This document shows, piece after piece, positions 1 to 11,946 of a DNA stretch of 64,000 bases (position 1 is the first letter of the stretch; each line of letters starts with the position of its first letter). The notes under the pieces were generated by a model, which saw only the letters and a list, made by a program, of their open reading frames with translations, was not told the DNA's origin and did not search any database. The position numbers and the translations under genes were made by a program. Origin of the DNA: Atherinomorus stipes (taxonomy: Eukaryota; Chordata; Actinopteri; Atheriniformes; Atherinidae); contig JALJCO010003521.1 in NCBI GenBank assembly GCA_023101725.1, forward strand, positions 62,001 to 126,000, written 5' to 3'.

Positions 1-279
1 TTATGTCATTTTCGAGTAAATTATGAACGTTTCCCACTCGGGACACTTGGATTTCATTGGACGAGCAGTATGGAGGAATATTGACAAGTTCTTTGTGGAC
101 TTTTATGGACCTTTTTCGTTCAGTTACCTGTGATCTCCATTATATGAAAGTTGGGGGAAATCGAAAAACTGTCCAATCTCCGGCTGCATTTGAGATATTA
201 AAAAAGTGCTCCAGAGTCTTCCTCAGCATGAGGGGAAGAAGAAAATGAACGCACATCATTCTGTGGGTGTAATATTCCT
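1..279 (-). mobile_element. FB foldback element, copy 1 (one arm, cut by window start)
   Basis: Matches the right-hand arm of the FB family, which recurs at 1399, 3914, 32743 and 59893. It ends in a terminal sequence complementary to AGGAATAGTACACCC and is followed by TTAA at 280-283. The other arm would lie before position 1. No coding capacity is visible; the short ORFs here are arm sequence. Confidence 0.85.
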
Positions 280-283
280 TTAA

Positions 284-963
284 ATCCTTTGGGAGCAGTA
301 AGCATAGCTGTTGTTCCCCACACACATTGCTTCTTTGGCTTAGATTTAGTTATAAAAAAAAATTTAATGAAACAGCATGGCATGTTATCGCTTGTTGTTC
401 ATCTTTGGTTATATTAACTTAATTTTCAGACCTGGTAAAAACTTAAGAATTCTTTGTTACATCATAATTATCTGTCACATTTAAAGAGGGACCTTGTGCA
501 TGCTCATAACCCACACTAAACACACAGTCCTCTGCAGCTGTAATGTGTCATAATTCATTAGCAGCAGCAACACCATCAGTCTCATCCATGGCTCTCCCTT
601 TTTCCACTGTTATCACTTTCTGGTTGCCTTAATTGGTTACAGAGGCAAAGCAGTATTAGTCACAACATGAACGCAATAAAGCCACAGAAACAATGTTTCA
701 ACCCACTCTGAATACTGATGTTAGAAAATTTCAGGAAAAAAAAAGAAACATTTACTCATAGTTAATTAGTTTGAATTGCTGGTTGACTGGATGAATCGTA
801 GGAGTGGTTGAGAAAAACCAAAAACGTCCTTCACAATCATTTCATCACAGTCATTTTTTATCAAGTTACGTATTAATCACTGGACTGTTCAAATTATTTA
901 GAAATGAAGAAATGTGATGGTTCAAATCCCAACCATCCATCGTTTATACCTGCTAGTTAAATG
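284..963. other. No gene seen
   Basis: AT-rich sequence with short homopolymers. I see no coding, RNA or clear repeat feature. Confidence 0.5.
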
Positions 964-1398
964 TAGGGGTGTGAGAAATATCTATATTGTGATATATCAC
1001 AATATTTTTTGTTACGATATCATGTCCATATTCAAAACCACTATCAATATTTTAACTAACAAAATCTCACGGGAACGCGTTATCCCATTATGAATTCTTG
1101 TGAGATCATGTTCCATCAGCATCCTTCCAGCATGTATAAAAGTCCCTGTTATCGTGGAAGAACTTCATATCCCAGCATTCCTTTCAGAGTCATGTGACTA
1201 CGGTGCAGCTGCTGCTGCTACAGACTGATTTGCTTTGAAGCTGCTTATAATATGTCTGATTTTAAGTTGGTTAAGTTACCAAGTCATTAGAGGTATTACA
1301 ATTAGCCACATCCTGGTGAATACCAAAAGCTAATCCAAAATCGATGTTTAATGTACCTTTAAAATATAATTTCTTTGATGAACTAAAGTGTAATTTAA

Positions 1399-1841
1399 AG
1401 GAATAGTACACCCACAGAATGATGTCTCTTCATTTTCTACTCACACTCATGCTGAGCAAGACTCAGGAGCACTTTGTTAATGTCTCAAATGCAGCCAGAG
1501 ATCCGGACAGGTTTTCGTTGTCCTCAAACTTTCATATCATACTTGAAACAAAAAGGTCCAAAGAAGTCCACAAAATATTGGCAATATTCCTCCAAACTGC
1601 TCATCCAATGTAATCCAAGTGTCCTGAGTTGGTAGCTTCTAGAATTTACTTGAAAATGACATCACTTAGTATATTTTCATAGCTTAAGCAGTACTACGTA
1701 CATCTTACTTCCGCAAAGCGTGCCTGTGCGAGTTCACGACACTATGGAAGCGGAGATTAAGGCCTTTCTGGATAAAAAAGAGAAAAAAAAAAAAATTTGT
1801 TAATATTAAAAAAAAAAAAAAAGAAAAAAAAAAAGGGGGAA

Positions 1842-1916
<75 letters not shown>

Positions 1917-2018
1917 AAATAAGGGGATTATTCTCTTTTTTTTATTTATTTTTTCAATTAAAGTTTTCTCGGGGGTATGTAATAAGAAGAAGAAGAGAAG
2001 AAAAAAAACAAAAAAAAT

Positions 2019-2050
<32 letters not shown>

Positions 2051-2272
2051 TTTTAAATAAAATTCATCCCTAAATTGAAAGCGCACTCAGGACACTTGGA
2101 TTACATTGGACGAGCAGTATGGAGGAACATTGCCAAGTTTTTGTGGACTTTTATGGACGTTTTTGGTTAAAGTACCGGTGAACTGCATAGTGATATAGCG
2201 ACTCCAGAGTCTTGCTCAGCATAACCGTGAGTAGAAAATGAACGCACATCTTTCTGTGGGTGTACTATTCCT
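1399..2272. mobile_element. FB foldback element, copy 2
   Basis: The left arm (1399 to about 1770) starts AGGAATAGTACACCC and the right arm (about 2076-2272) is its reverse complement. Both ends abut TTAA (1395-1398 and 2273-2276), as expected of a TTAA target duplication. Between the arms lies only A-rich low-complexity sequence. Non-autonomous, with no ORF. Confidence 0.85.
1778..2052. repeat. A-rich low-complexity stretch
   Basis: Long A runs (one of more than 60 bases) are mixed with short G and T tracts. It sits exactly at the apex between the inverted arms of FB copy 2, where other copies have a normal centre. A sequencing or assembly artefact at a hairpin tip is as likely as real sequence. 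Confidence 0.8.
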
Positions 2273-2452
2273 TTAAGTGAGTGAATCCCACCAGACACAG
2301 CATATGTATACATAGCCTTGAATACTATGCTGTAAACCCAATGTACTGTATAGTCTTGCTTATAGTGTTGCAATATATCACAATATATCGTATCACTGCT
2401 CCTGTATCGTGACACATATTCTGTCGCCAGATTCTTGCCAATAAACACCCCT

Positions 2453-3445
2453 GGTTAAGATAAGTTTCTTTAAGTTCTAGTTAAATCATTTATTTTCATT
2501 TCTGCTCATGTTTTATTTAGTTTAAAAGGAAAGTGACACAGTACAGCAGATCTTCGACTTTCTTCTTTGAGAGCAGCAGATGGCACGTCCATCCATGCAC
2601 CCCAGCTCCAGGTTGCAAGGCTACAGATTAAGAAGAAGGGAAAAATATCTACACAGCTGAGCAGAAAAATAAAGAAGAGGCTTGAAAAGCGACTGGCCTC
2701 CTCCCAGCAGCGCTAAAAGGGGTTAGCAGGTACGGTCAGAGGAGCAAACGCATACGTCTGGCCTTTGTTCCTGACTCTTTGCCTCTTAGTAAAATACACC
2801 TGAGCACATTCCCCACACAAACATGCATTTGAACAGACGCTGCAGAGCTAAACCCACCTTCATTAGTTTTCCCAGCTCCTGCTCTCTCCACCTGCTCCTT
2901 CGGGGTGATGGTTTCATTACAGGACGATCGCTGTAGTCTGAGGCCTGTGGCTAAAGATCAGCCCGAGGTCCTCCAGCTCGCTGTCAGGCTGTGGTTTGAA
3001 CAATCACACAGAAAGGTGAACAAAAAGGATTTTCCACACTAAATATTTAATATTTGGCTCAGGAATGTGTTCAGAATTAGTTTCAATTACAAATATGTCA
3101 GGAAATTCACTGTGTTGGTATTACCACTACAGAAAAAGATCTTTATTTATACTTTTCGGGGGACTGTCTTTCTTTGCTGAAAACATAATCTCACTGAGAT
3201 CATGGATTCTCCAGCTCACTTAAAAGCTAAATCAAACTAGATCAGATTTGACTGCTGAATCTAATGGAATATATCAGCACCATCAGGGTCTCCCAGCAGA
3301 GAATTACCCTACAGACAGACAAGAGAGACACGCATTCATGAACCTTTTAAAAAATCCTCTCAGCTAATTGTCAGCTTGGTCTAAAAGCAACTGGATGAAC
3401 CATGAACAGAGAGGAAAATGACTTCTTTTGAAAAGGTTTTTATGA
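2453..3445. other. No gene seen
   Basis: Mixed-composition sequence with no convincing ORF. Nothing here matches the repeat families found elsewhere in the window. Confidence 0.4.
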
Positions 3446-3736
3446 CCCAGACATCTAGGGGTAAAGGGTCTCCATACTTAGCACCATCAAATCCCCTATG
3501 ACAGGTTTATGGACTTTGCTCAGACACAAGAGCTTTCAGACTAGACACAAGTACCAAAAACACCACTGCCATGCAGCTAAAAACAGCCAACCCATTCAAG
3601 CCAGAAAGAATCAACACAGATGACCAAATTAGTCACCACCGTCTTACCAAAACACAAACAAGAATTCATCTCCCACAAAAGGAAACATGTCCTAGATGAA
3701 CCCCCATTTACGTTACACCCCAGACATCTAGGGGTA
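3446..3736. repeat. 18-bp direct repeats bounding a 255-bp segment
   Basis: CCCAGACATCTAGGGGTA occurs at 3446-3463 and again, identically, at 3719-3736. The enclosed 255 bp is C/A-rich on this strand with no recognisable element ends and no poly(A). A long target duplication around a retroposed segment would look like this, but the insert itself is unidentified. Confidence 0.6.
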
Positions 3737-3913
3737 CATAATCAACATAAGACAAAAGAAACAGAGGTGTGTAAAAATAAAGTCAACTATTTACAATAAA
3801 ACCAAACAGAAAACGCAAAAATGAGGGTGTGAACACCATCATCCAGTTTCTGGTTAACCAAAAAAAAAGCTCAAACTACACAAATAAGTCCAACATACCA
3901 CACAAAAACATAA

Positions 3914-5129
3914 AGGAATAGTACACCCACGAAATGATGTGCGTTCATTTTTTACTCATGCTGAGCAAGACTCTTGAGCACTTTTTTAACATCTCAAATG
4001 CAGCTGGAGATCGGACAGGTTGTCGTTTCCCCCCAACTCTCATTTAATGGAGGTCACCGGCGACTGAAACAAAAAGGTCCATAAAAGTCCACAAAAACTT
4101 GTCAATATTCCTCCATACTGCTCGTCCATGTCATCCAAGTCCTGAGTGGGTAGCGTCCAGAATTTACTCAAAACGACATCATTTAGTATATTTTACAGCC
4201 TAAACAGTGCTACATTGCACTTTCTGTTTGCGCATTCATGCAAGTTCACAACACTACGGAAGCTGCAGCGTTCAGCGCCTACTCTGCCGATGATGTCAGC
4301 ATAGAAAAAGAAATTTGCTGTTTACATTGTGTTAAGAGCGAACGAGCTTTGGACAAACCAGGACAAACACAAGAGGGGGTGGCTATTGATTTAAAACAAA
4401 GAAGGAAAGAAAAAGAGAAGAATCTCAGAAACTTCTGCTTCACAGATACACATCTCCTTAGTGTCTCAAGGACAAAGCTGAGGACGATGAGACAGAGGCT
4501 TCCAGGCTGCGGCTCCACGGTTGTGGAACACTCTCCCAGCCTACCGGAGAGCTCCCCAGTCTGTGGAATCTTTTAAAAAACTTTTTAAAACATTTTTATT
4601 CCGAACAGGCTTCCAATAATGTTTATTGGGTTCTTAACGTGTTTTACTGTGTTACTTTTACATTGCTTTTATTCATACCAGTGTGTGCTTTTATCTGTTT
4701 TAGCTTTTTCTTTGTAGCACTTTGTCTTCAAATGTAAAGTGCGTTATAAATAAAATACATAAATAATTTTTTTATTATTGATCTCGTCTGCCGCAGCTTC
4801 CGTAGTGTCGTGAACTTGCATGAACAGGCTAAAAGGAAGTGCAACATAGGACTGTTTAGGCTCTAAAAATATACTAAATGATGTCACTCAGGACACTTGG
4901 ATTACATTGGACGAGGAGTATGGAGGAATACTGACAAAATTTTGTGAACTTGTATGGACCTTTTTGTTTCAGTCGCCGTGTGGACTCCATTAAATGAGAG
5001 TTGGGGGAAAACGAAAACCTGTCTGATCTCTGGCTGCATTTGAGATATTAAAAAAGTGCTCCACAGTCTTGCTCATCATGAGGGTGAGAAGAAAATGATT
5101 GCACATCATTCTGTGAGTGTACTATTCCT
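3914..5129. mobile_element. FB foldback element, copy 3 (both arms)
   Basis: Both arms, each about 350 bp, are present: 3914 to about 4265 and about 4790-5129. They are inverted copies of each other. The right end is followed by TTAA (5130-5133); the left flank is ATAA, a probable one-base decay of TTAA. The centre (about 4266-4410) matches the centre of the copy at 59893. It is interrupted by an L2-type LINE tail at about 4415-4770. Confidence 0.85.
4415..4770 (+). pseudogene. L2-group LINE, 3' end fragment
   Basis: One frame reads AAPRLWNTLPAYRRAP followed by a segment with ESFKKLFKTFLFR and then a stop. This is the characteristic extreme C-terminus of L2/CR1-group reverse-transcriptase polyproteins. 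It is followed by a 3' UTR that ends in an AATAAA-rich tail near 4745-4770. The upstream part is frameshifted against this reading. It is a 5'-truncated, dead copy lying inside the centre of FB copy 3. Confidence 0.75.
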
Positions 5130-5139
5130 TTAAGATATA

Positions 5140-5360
5140 TATAGATAGATACTTTAAGTGCTTATTAGGAAATTCATTCTCTGCATTTTAACCCATCTCA
5201 GGTTGAGCCTGAGAAGAGGGCTGCTACTTAAAGCGCCTGGGGAGCAGTTGGTGGGGATTAAGGACCTTGCTCAGGGGTCCACAGTGGTTCGCCTGAGTGC
5301 CATGTCAGGGACTCAAATCCGGGTCTGCCGCACCAAAGCCCTCGGAATTACCACTACACT
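5140..5360 (-). mobile_element. tRNA-derived SINE
   Basis: On the minus strand a tRNA-like head contains GTGTAGTGGTAATTCC (box A region) and a box-B-like GGATTTGAGTCCC. The body reads AGGCGCTTTAAGTAGCAGCC and ends GAGATGGGTTAAAATGCAG plus a T/A-rich tail. The same body occurs at 25166-25325, and the same 3' part at 33970-34065. It abuts the right end of FB copy 3. Confidence 0.7.
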
Positions 5361-7146
5361 ACAAACTTCCCCCAAACCAACACAACCAAAACCAACAGAA
5401 CCAACACAAACGTACACAAGACGTAACAAAGATTCTTCACATTCAGTTTCCTCTCGCTGCGAAATGTCTTCTCTCTCTTAGCCAACATACCTGCACTTTT
5501 CTAAGAAGACACCTACAAATGGTATGAAAGCCATCTGCTCCATATTCTACTCTACAAAATCACATGATTATGCTTGATCAAACCTTGTGCTGCTCAAACT
5601 GGCCCCACTGTCTCCAGAGGGCTCACATTTTTCCTATAAATAGCAACATTTCCAGACCAAATCTGAGGTTATTTTCAGTGTGAAGAGTGACAAATGGAAC
5701 ATGGGAAAGCAAATTCCAGCAGGACGACGGTAGCTGCTCTCTGCTGGTCTGAGCAAATAGTCTTTGCTGTTTGCAGTAGACTCTCAGGCTGAAATGTACA
5801 TGCACAAAGAAAAGGAAGAAATGCTTGCGTTTGTGTGGTTAGTGGGGTCTCTGTAATTTCATTTCCCCCTAGAGTGCAGTAACAGTCCCCCATGACTGGA
5901 AATACTCAGAGAAAATCTGCTAAATGTGCTTTACTTTTAAACCAAACAGGTGAAAAGCACCATTGTGCATGGATGAGATTGCATCTTCTTTGCTTAAATA
6001 TAACGGTGACCATCAAGATCAAGACAGCTCTGAATCAGTTAAGGGCTAAAGTCTCAAGGGCAGCTACAAGAGAGAAGAGAACAAATCGATATAGAGGACA
6101 GAAAGCAAAGAGGAGGGCTTTCCATCTGGCTGCATCACTCTGTTTCGCTTCAGCTCTTTAACAGTTCCTGTCTCTGCTTTCTGGGTATGAGAGAAAGAGG
6201 CCCTCACACTTATTGATTGGTCTCATCTCAACAACAAAAATGATAGGAATTTTTGTAGAGAAATGTCTACCATCTGTGATTTTAGAGAGGAGGATATGAT
6301 AGACAGACATGATAGAAATGGGTCTTCAGAGCAGCCATGTTTGAGAGGAAACACCCCACACAAACAGCAGGCTGCTGAGCTGACATTACTGGTGGATTTT
6401 CACCATTAAAAGGTGGAAAACATCATTTTAAAGCTTCAGGATGTCTTAGGGACAACCAAAGTCAGCTGATCAGCAGATATCAGTAAGGCTGAATGAAGCA
6501 GGTCAGAAAGGAGCAGTCTGACTGAGCAAGGTCATTTATGTTCTAATAGGGTAGGAACAATTTTATAACCATATTATTATTTTTAAATCTATAATTGTAT
6601 AATCTTTTTTTATTGTTGGTTAATGTATTGACCTTTTGCATATGACGTCATGCTTGTCAGTGGAATGCTGACTCTGCTATGATGGGTGTCAAAACAACGT
6701 CAACGTCCATTAAGGTAATTGAAAACCAGACAGTTGGTAGTATCATTTTTTAGCTTTTATTTTGCTATTATTTTATTGAAAAACTGAAAAGTGGTCATTG
6801 CATGCTGCGCAGTTGGCTAAAAACAGACAGGGATGTAAACCAAACTTGGCATTTTGTTGTATATCCTTGATGATGACAGAGGAAGGCAATGTTAGCATTG
6901 CTCCTTGTTCCGGCAACAACAAACTGATAAGCATCCAGACTGTTGCAGGTTTATGTCCGCTGCAGTGTAAGGACATAAAGTTTATGACATTATGGTATAA
7001 AAGATTGGGCGTGAAAGTTGGCGATTTGATCAGATCAATAAACACAGCAGGAGGAAGAAGGGTCATGTCTAAATTAGCTGTTTTTAACTTTTGTATATAT
7101 CGCTGCTTGTGAGTCCCAACTAGATGGCCGACTTCCACTGATAAAC
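5361..7146. other. No gene seen
   Basis: No ORF with family-like sequence, no splice-bounded conserved exon and no recognisable repeat. An open frame on the minus strand at 6773-7138 shows no motif I recognise. Confidence 0.4.
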
Positions 7147-7424
7147 AGTGTGGTTCGAAAGTTTAGATACCCTCCCATTAAAGATGGAAAAAATTCAGGT
7201 GCCAGCTAAATAATGTGTCTGGTACTGTTTTGTTTTTGTTCTTTTTTCAAATTACTTTTTAAAACCACAACTCAAAATCAATGTTTTCTTTTACTTATAA
7301 GTTAGAACATTTTTATTTAATATTACTTTTTCAGTTTCTGTGTTACTTGAATTACTGTACTATTGTGAATGTAGCCCGTTCTTTCACGGGAGGGTGTCTA
7401 AACTCTCGCACCCCACTCGAGCTT
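7147..7424. mobile_element. Short inverted-repeat element, Tc1-like ends
   Basis: The left end (GTTTAGATACCCTCCC, about 7160-7175) and right end (GGGAGGGTGTCTAAAC) form imperfect inverted repeats of about 40 bp with about 200 bp of AT-rich filler. End style and size fit a Tc1/mariner MITE. There is no transposase. Confidence 0.55.
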
Positions 7425-7623
7425 GACTTGCACTAGTAGCAGCCATAGCCATACTCGTAAAACAAGTTGAAAAAAACAGTAAAAACAATCAGTCACTAAT
7501 TTTTCGCTCCATTCATTACTCCAGGCGTTCACTTCTGATATCCATCATGGCGGTCCCATGTGAATAGGTGACGTAGTTGTAAATAGTGAATAACCGTATA
7601 AGTTCAGATATTTATGGCACAAT

Positions 7624-8672
7624 TCTAATTCTTATTTTCATCCCTACGCCTACCCCCTAGCCGTTCCCCTCGGACCTATAGCGCTTGAAATGGAGTTCTA
7701 GATTCTAGATTGAATTATTCCCCTAAAAAATGGGACAACCCTTTGAAATCCTCGTGTCACCAATAATTCTCCGTGGCACAGTAAACTGACATCACGGCTG
7801 CTCCCCCCATCAATACCAGAGGTGCTTAGGTTAGCATATTTGTGCCGGGGCCTGCTCTTGGCTATGATATCACCCTACGGCAGCTACGCTACAGCAGCTG
7901 AACTTGGGTGGAAGGAGAGGGCGGGGATTTGAAGTGATGTCTGTAACATTTTAGGACTGAGGATTTTCATGAATACAAAAAGCCGATCCGTGTTGGCGAC
8001 TTCATCCATTATTATTGCTACTTCCGCCCTCAATCCCACTTTTCCTCACATACCAGTCACCTCTCAGTGGTGAGCGCACCCTCATCTGTCAAGGGGTGGT
8101 ACTGCATGTAACATCAGGAATACGTAGCACTGCAACAATGTCTACTGTACTGTGTTTGTTGTCTATGGTGTACATATACTGTATTTGTGCTTCATGTACT
8201 GTAATTAAAAAGAAAACTGGACTCGGAGCTCATTCAAAGGAGATGTGCAAAGTTATCAGCACCTTCTTCATTTCCGTCTGTAGTGTTAATGTTTTTCTGG
8301 TACAATCATAATTTGAGCTCTCAGGACATTTAGAGAAGGTGATGGGCTAAAGCTGTTGTATGTCCCTTATGATAAATAAAATATAATTCCTCGTAAAGTT
8401 TGTCTAACGTCCAACAAAAACCTCCTGTAAAAAGCATTTCTGTAATTTGTCCAGAAATCCTGCCAACTTTACAGTAAACTGACTATATAGCTTGACAGCA
8501 TCAGCAGCATTTCTTTGGCTGTTTCTACCAATTTCCTCGCTATTTTCCCTGAGTTTCGCATAAAATTGTGGTTAATATCATACCAATCGTTTTCTACTGT
8601 GCCCCTGGAAAATCTCCACAAAATGAAGGGTTTGGGCTAAGGGTAAGGGGGGAATTGGAATTCAGCCAATGA
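7624..8672 (+). mobile_element. Dispersed family R, copy 1
   Basis: Several blocks match 26325-27105. Examples are GGGACAACCCTT/TGCAAAATCCTC near 7730, AAACTGACATCA near 7785, and CGTTTTCTACTGTGCCCCTG near 8590. The ends (ATTCTAATTC near 7625 and GAATTGGAATTC near 8660) are inverted. It looks like a non-autonomous DNA element. No ORF is conserved between the two copies. Confidence 0.6.
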
Positions 8673-8869
8673 GTTTGTTCTTTTCTTTTTTTTTTTTTTG
8701 TTTTGTTTTCTTTCTTTCTAATGATGGCACATCATTTTGAACATAAAAAGTTACTGAAATCATTTATCTTATAGACAATTTTAACGGCCAAAACCATGGG
8801 AGCCGCTACGTCTGCTAGTTTCTGCTAAAGGCTTCTGGTTACCACAGTTACAGGATATTTTACACGCAA

Positions 8870-9480
8870 ATGAACAACACACACATGAAGAGCTCCCGAA
8901 CTTGATGACTGAAAACTGTTAAACACAAAAAGCGTTCTTGGACATATTGTGCTGTATGTGGCTGCAGCAGCTTGTAAAAACAATTAAATATGAACGTTGT
9001 AAGTGAACTTACCATAGGACAGCAGCTGGGCAGCTGCATGACCAACCACCTGATGCAGCCCGCAGTCTCCAACCTCTGTAGCTCAAAAAAAAAAAAAAAA
9101 AAAAAAGAAAAGAAAAAACAAATCCCTTGCAACCACTTGCTTGGTTGAACATTTGTCTTTGTGGACACTAAACTGCCATGTTTGTGTCGCTATACTCAGC
9201 CGACTGTGCCACTACGAAAACCTATGGCGTTCCTGTTTATCACCATGGACTCAACGAAGTACAAAAATATATTGCTAGTTGCAACATCAGGTCATTTTAT
9301 CATTTATCCTCCCAGTTCAGTGACAAAGCAGGTGAGGAAGTAATAAAACACATTCTTTTATAAGAAATAATTGAGAATGTTGCCATTTTAGAGAAATCAC
9401 TATTCAGTGTAAATGAATGCAGATGTTACTTGACCGGAAGCGCTTGGCAGAAATTGATTGAATGCAGAAGTAAAACAGAC
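8870..9480 (+). mobile_element. Dispersed family S, copy A
   Basis: Nearly the whole segment recurs inverted at about 56040-56705. Both copies share a coding-like stretch (plus strand here, from about 9178) with GLNEVQKYIASC and SAWQKL. On the opposite strand both share a short exon-like piece ending at a donor-like site (CCTATGGTAAG, about 9010-9020). That gives a divergent head-to-head layout. I do not recognise the protein. A poly(A) tract at 9088-9108 interrupts this copy. Confidence 0.5.
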
Positions 9481-9599
9481 ATTGTCCATGAAACTTGTCT
9501 ATAGTAATGCAACTGAATGGTCTTGTTTTTAAATTTCATTTATTTTTTCTTAATTTATTTGTTTGAAATAAAGAAGGAAGCAGATAAGGAGAAAAAAAG

Positions 9600-9645
9600 A
9601 AGTGGCTCAGGAATTGAGCCTTGTGGAATCCCACAGGAGAGCTGT
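9600..9645 (-). pseudogene. LINE reverse-transcriptase crumb
   Basis: The minus strand reads LSCGIPQGS, the finger motif preceding the YADD-type catalytic box of LINE reverse transcriptases. Nothing else of the domain is readable around it, so this is a very short relic or a chance match. Confidence 0.3.
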
Positions 9646-9803
9646 ACAAGACACAATCATCAACGATAAAACATAAACTGCTGAGTCAGATTAGACTGAA
9701 ATCAGTCCAGGGATGCCTCTTTAATGCCCACCGAGCATCACAGCTGAGAAATAACAATAATATGGTCAACGAAAGCAGTCAAATCTAAAAGCACAAAGAT
9801 AAA

Positions 9804-10091
9804 GATGCGGGCATGAAAAAGTTCCGCCTTTTTCTAACAGAAGTGGTGCAGTAATAGTGCACTATTACTGCACTATCAGTGGCTGATCGATTTGTCCCGC
9901 GATTACGTCAGCACGCACAGTGTCCAAACTTGGCATGTGGAAACGTCCGGGCATTCATTTATGCTCTGAAATCACTTCACCTGGGCATGCTGGCGTTTCT
10001 CTGTGCGATTGAATTAGCAGACAAGTCACTGATAAGTAGCTGGCAAGTGGCTGGCAGTCGGCAGAAAGGGGAGGTTTTTCATGCCCGCATC
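9804..10091. mobile_element. Small inverted-repeat element with internal palindrome
   Basis: GATGCGGGCATGAAAAA at 9804-9820 is repeated in perfect reverse complement at 10075-10091, enclosing 254 bp. Inside lies a perfect 28-bp palindrome at 9846-9873. No coding capacity; a MITE by structure, superfamily unknown. Confidence 0.6.
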
Positions 10092-11132
10092 TGTAATATC
10101 AGGATTTTAGGTAATAAAATGACTTGACACCGACATGAAGTCTCTGAACCTCTGAAACAGCACCCATCTTAAGGAAAAGTGCTTGAGTGCAGCTCAGTCA
10201 GAGCATTACATCAGATTCCCTCTGTTGGGAATTTGTATCCTAAATAATCTGAGCAAACATGACACAAACTGTCCATGAGATTATAAAACCCCCTGATTAA
10301 TATCAGGATCATCTTGTGTCCTTAAAATCTTTTGTCCTGTGGGGTTAAATACCACAAACCACATTTCAAAATATTAGAATAGTCATATGAGGTCAGTTCC
10401 AACCAAAATAGACAGACCTGCCAAAAACCGAAGCCCTGCTTCAATAAAGATGCATCTGGAAGTACTTCCCTTTGGAATTTGGAAATTAGGGACACCTGGG
10501 AATGCTGCAAAGCCCAAAAAACAAAAGAAGAAGATGGATACAAAGAAGGAGGTTAGATCAAATTAACTTTTAATCAGTTTTGAGGGGAACACAGCAGAAC
10601 ATTTAGTTGACATCTATAAAACAGGAAGGCCCATGGCAGAGACATCTAGATACCATGAGAAAGAAAGAACAAGTGAGTTGGAGGGGAAGGATAACCCCTG
10701 CCTTTTCTGTCTCATCCGTTTTACTCCCGACATTAACAAGCAGGGGTTCAGGTTCACTCCGAGCCCGAGGGGGGTCAGAGAAGTGTGCCCATGATTGGTG
10801 GGTCAACAGTTCAAGCTTCTATCATGGCAAAGGAAATCGTTCAAACTGTTCTGTCTCCATGAATAATGTTGAAGTGCCCCTGAGCAAGGTGCCAAAATAA
10901 TGTCTGCTCTAATGGAGCTTCCTGGTGGGCAGTTGAAATCTGTGCCTGAGTCATTTTAACCCCCTGCAGTGAAGGCTTTGTGTATTTGTTTTAAGATTAT
11001 TAGTGTAAATACTTGCTTTAAATGTTTTCATTGAAGTTATAATGAATATGTTTAAAGGCGTACCTCATTTATCTGTGGTACTTGATAGTTGCCAGTACTT
11101 TGCAGAAGTATTTTGCTATTTGGTAGTATCAT
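10092..11132. other. No gene seen
   Basis: No conserved coding or repeat signature recognised. The short ORFs on both strands near 10603-10900 overlap one another and show no family features. Confidence 0.4.
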
Positions 11133-11946
11133 AAGCCATTTGGTAAAATAAAAAAAAATCATTTTATTTCTCATTAATGTACACTCAGCACCCCATTTTG
11201 ACAGAAAAAAAACAAATGCCTAAATTTTTGCAATTTTATTAAAAATGAAAAACTGTAATATGACATGGTCATAAGTATTCAGACCCTTTGCAGTGACTCT
11301 CATATTTAACTCATAGGCTGTCTTTCTTCTGATCCTCCTTGAGATGGTTCTACTCCTTCATTGGAGTCCAGCTGTGTTTAATTAAAGTGATTGGACTTGA
11401 TTAGGAAAGACACACACCTGTATCAGACCTTCCAGCTCACAGTGCATGTCAGAGCAAATGAGAATCATGAGGTGGAAGGAACTGTCCAAGGAGCTCAGAG
11501 ACAGAAATGTGGCGAGGCACAGATCTGGACAAGGTTAAAAAAGAATTTCTGCAGCACTAAAGGTTCCTAAGAGCACGGTGGCCTCCATAGTCCTTAAATG
11601 GAAGAAGTTTGGGACGACCAGAACTCTTCCTAGACCCGGCCGTCCAGCCAAACTGAGCAATGGTGGGAGAAGAGCCTTGGTGAGAGAGTAAAGAAGAAGC
11701 CAAAGATCACTGTGGCTGAGCTCCAGAGATGCAGCAGGGAGATGGAGAAAGTTCCACAAAGTCAGTATCACTGCAGCCTCCACCAGTCGGGGCTTTATGG
11801 CAGAGTGGCCCGATGGAAGCCTCTCCTCAGTGCAGACATATGAAAGCCCGCATAGAGTTTGCCAAAAAACACATGAAGGACTCCCAGACTGAGAGAAATA
11901 AGATTCTCTAGTCTGATAAGACCAAGATTGAACCTTTTGGAGTTAA

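Larger units (their letters stand above)
964..2452. mobile_element. Inverted-repeat DNA element enclosing FB copy 2
   Basis: The left end starts AGGGGTGTGAGAAATATC and runs into an ATATTG/ATATCAC-rich stretch. The right end (about 2362-2452) carries the matching CAATATATCACAATAT stretch and finishes ACACCCCT. The ends are inverted, and the interior contains the FB copy at 1399-2272. The architecture resembles a hAT-type MITE, but I could not define a clean 8-bp duplication. Confidence 0.5.

Noticed and set aside
6773..7138. Minus-strand ORF of 121 residues
   Set aside because: No family resemblance, and an open frame exists on the opposite strand as well.
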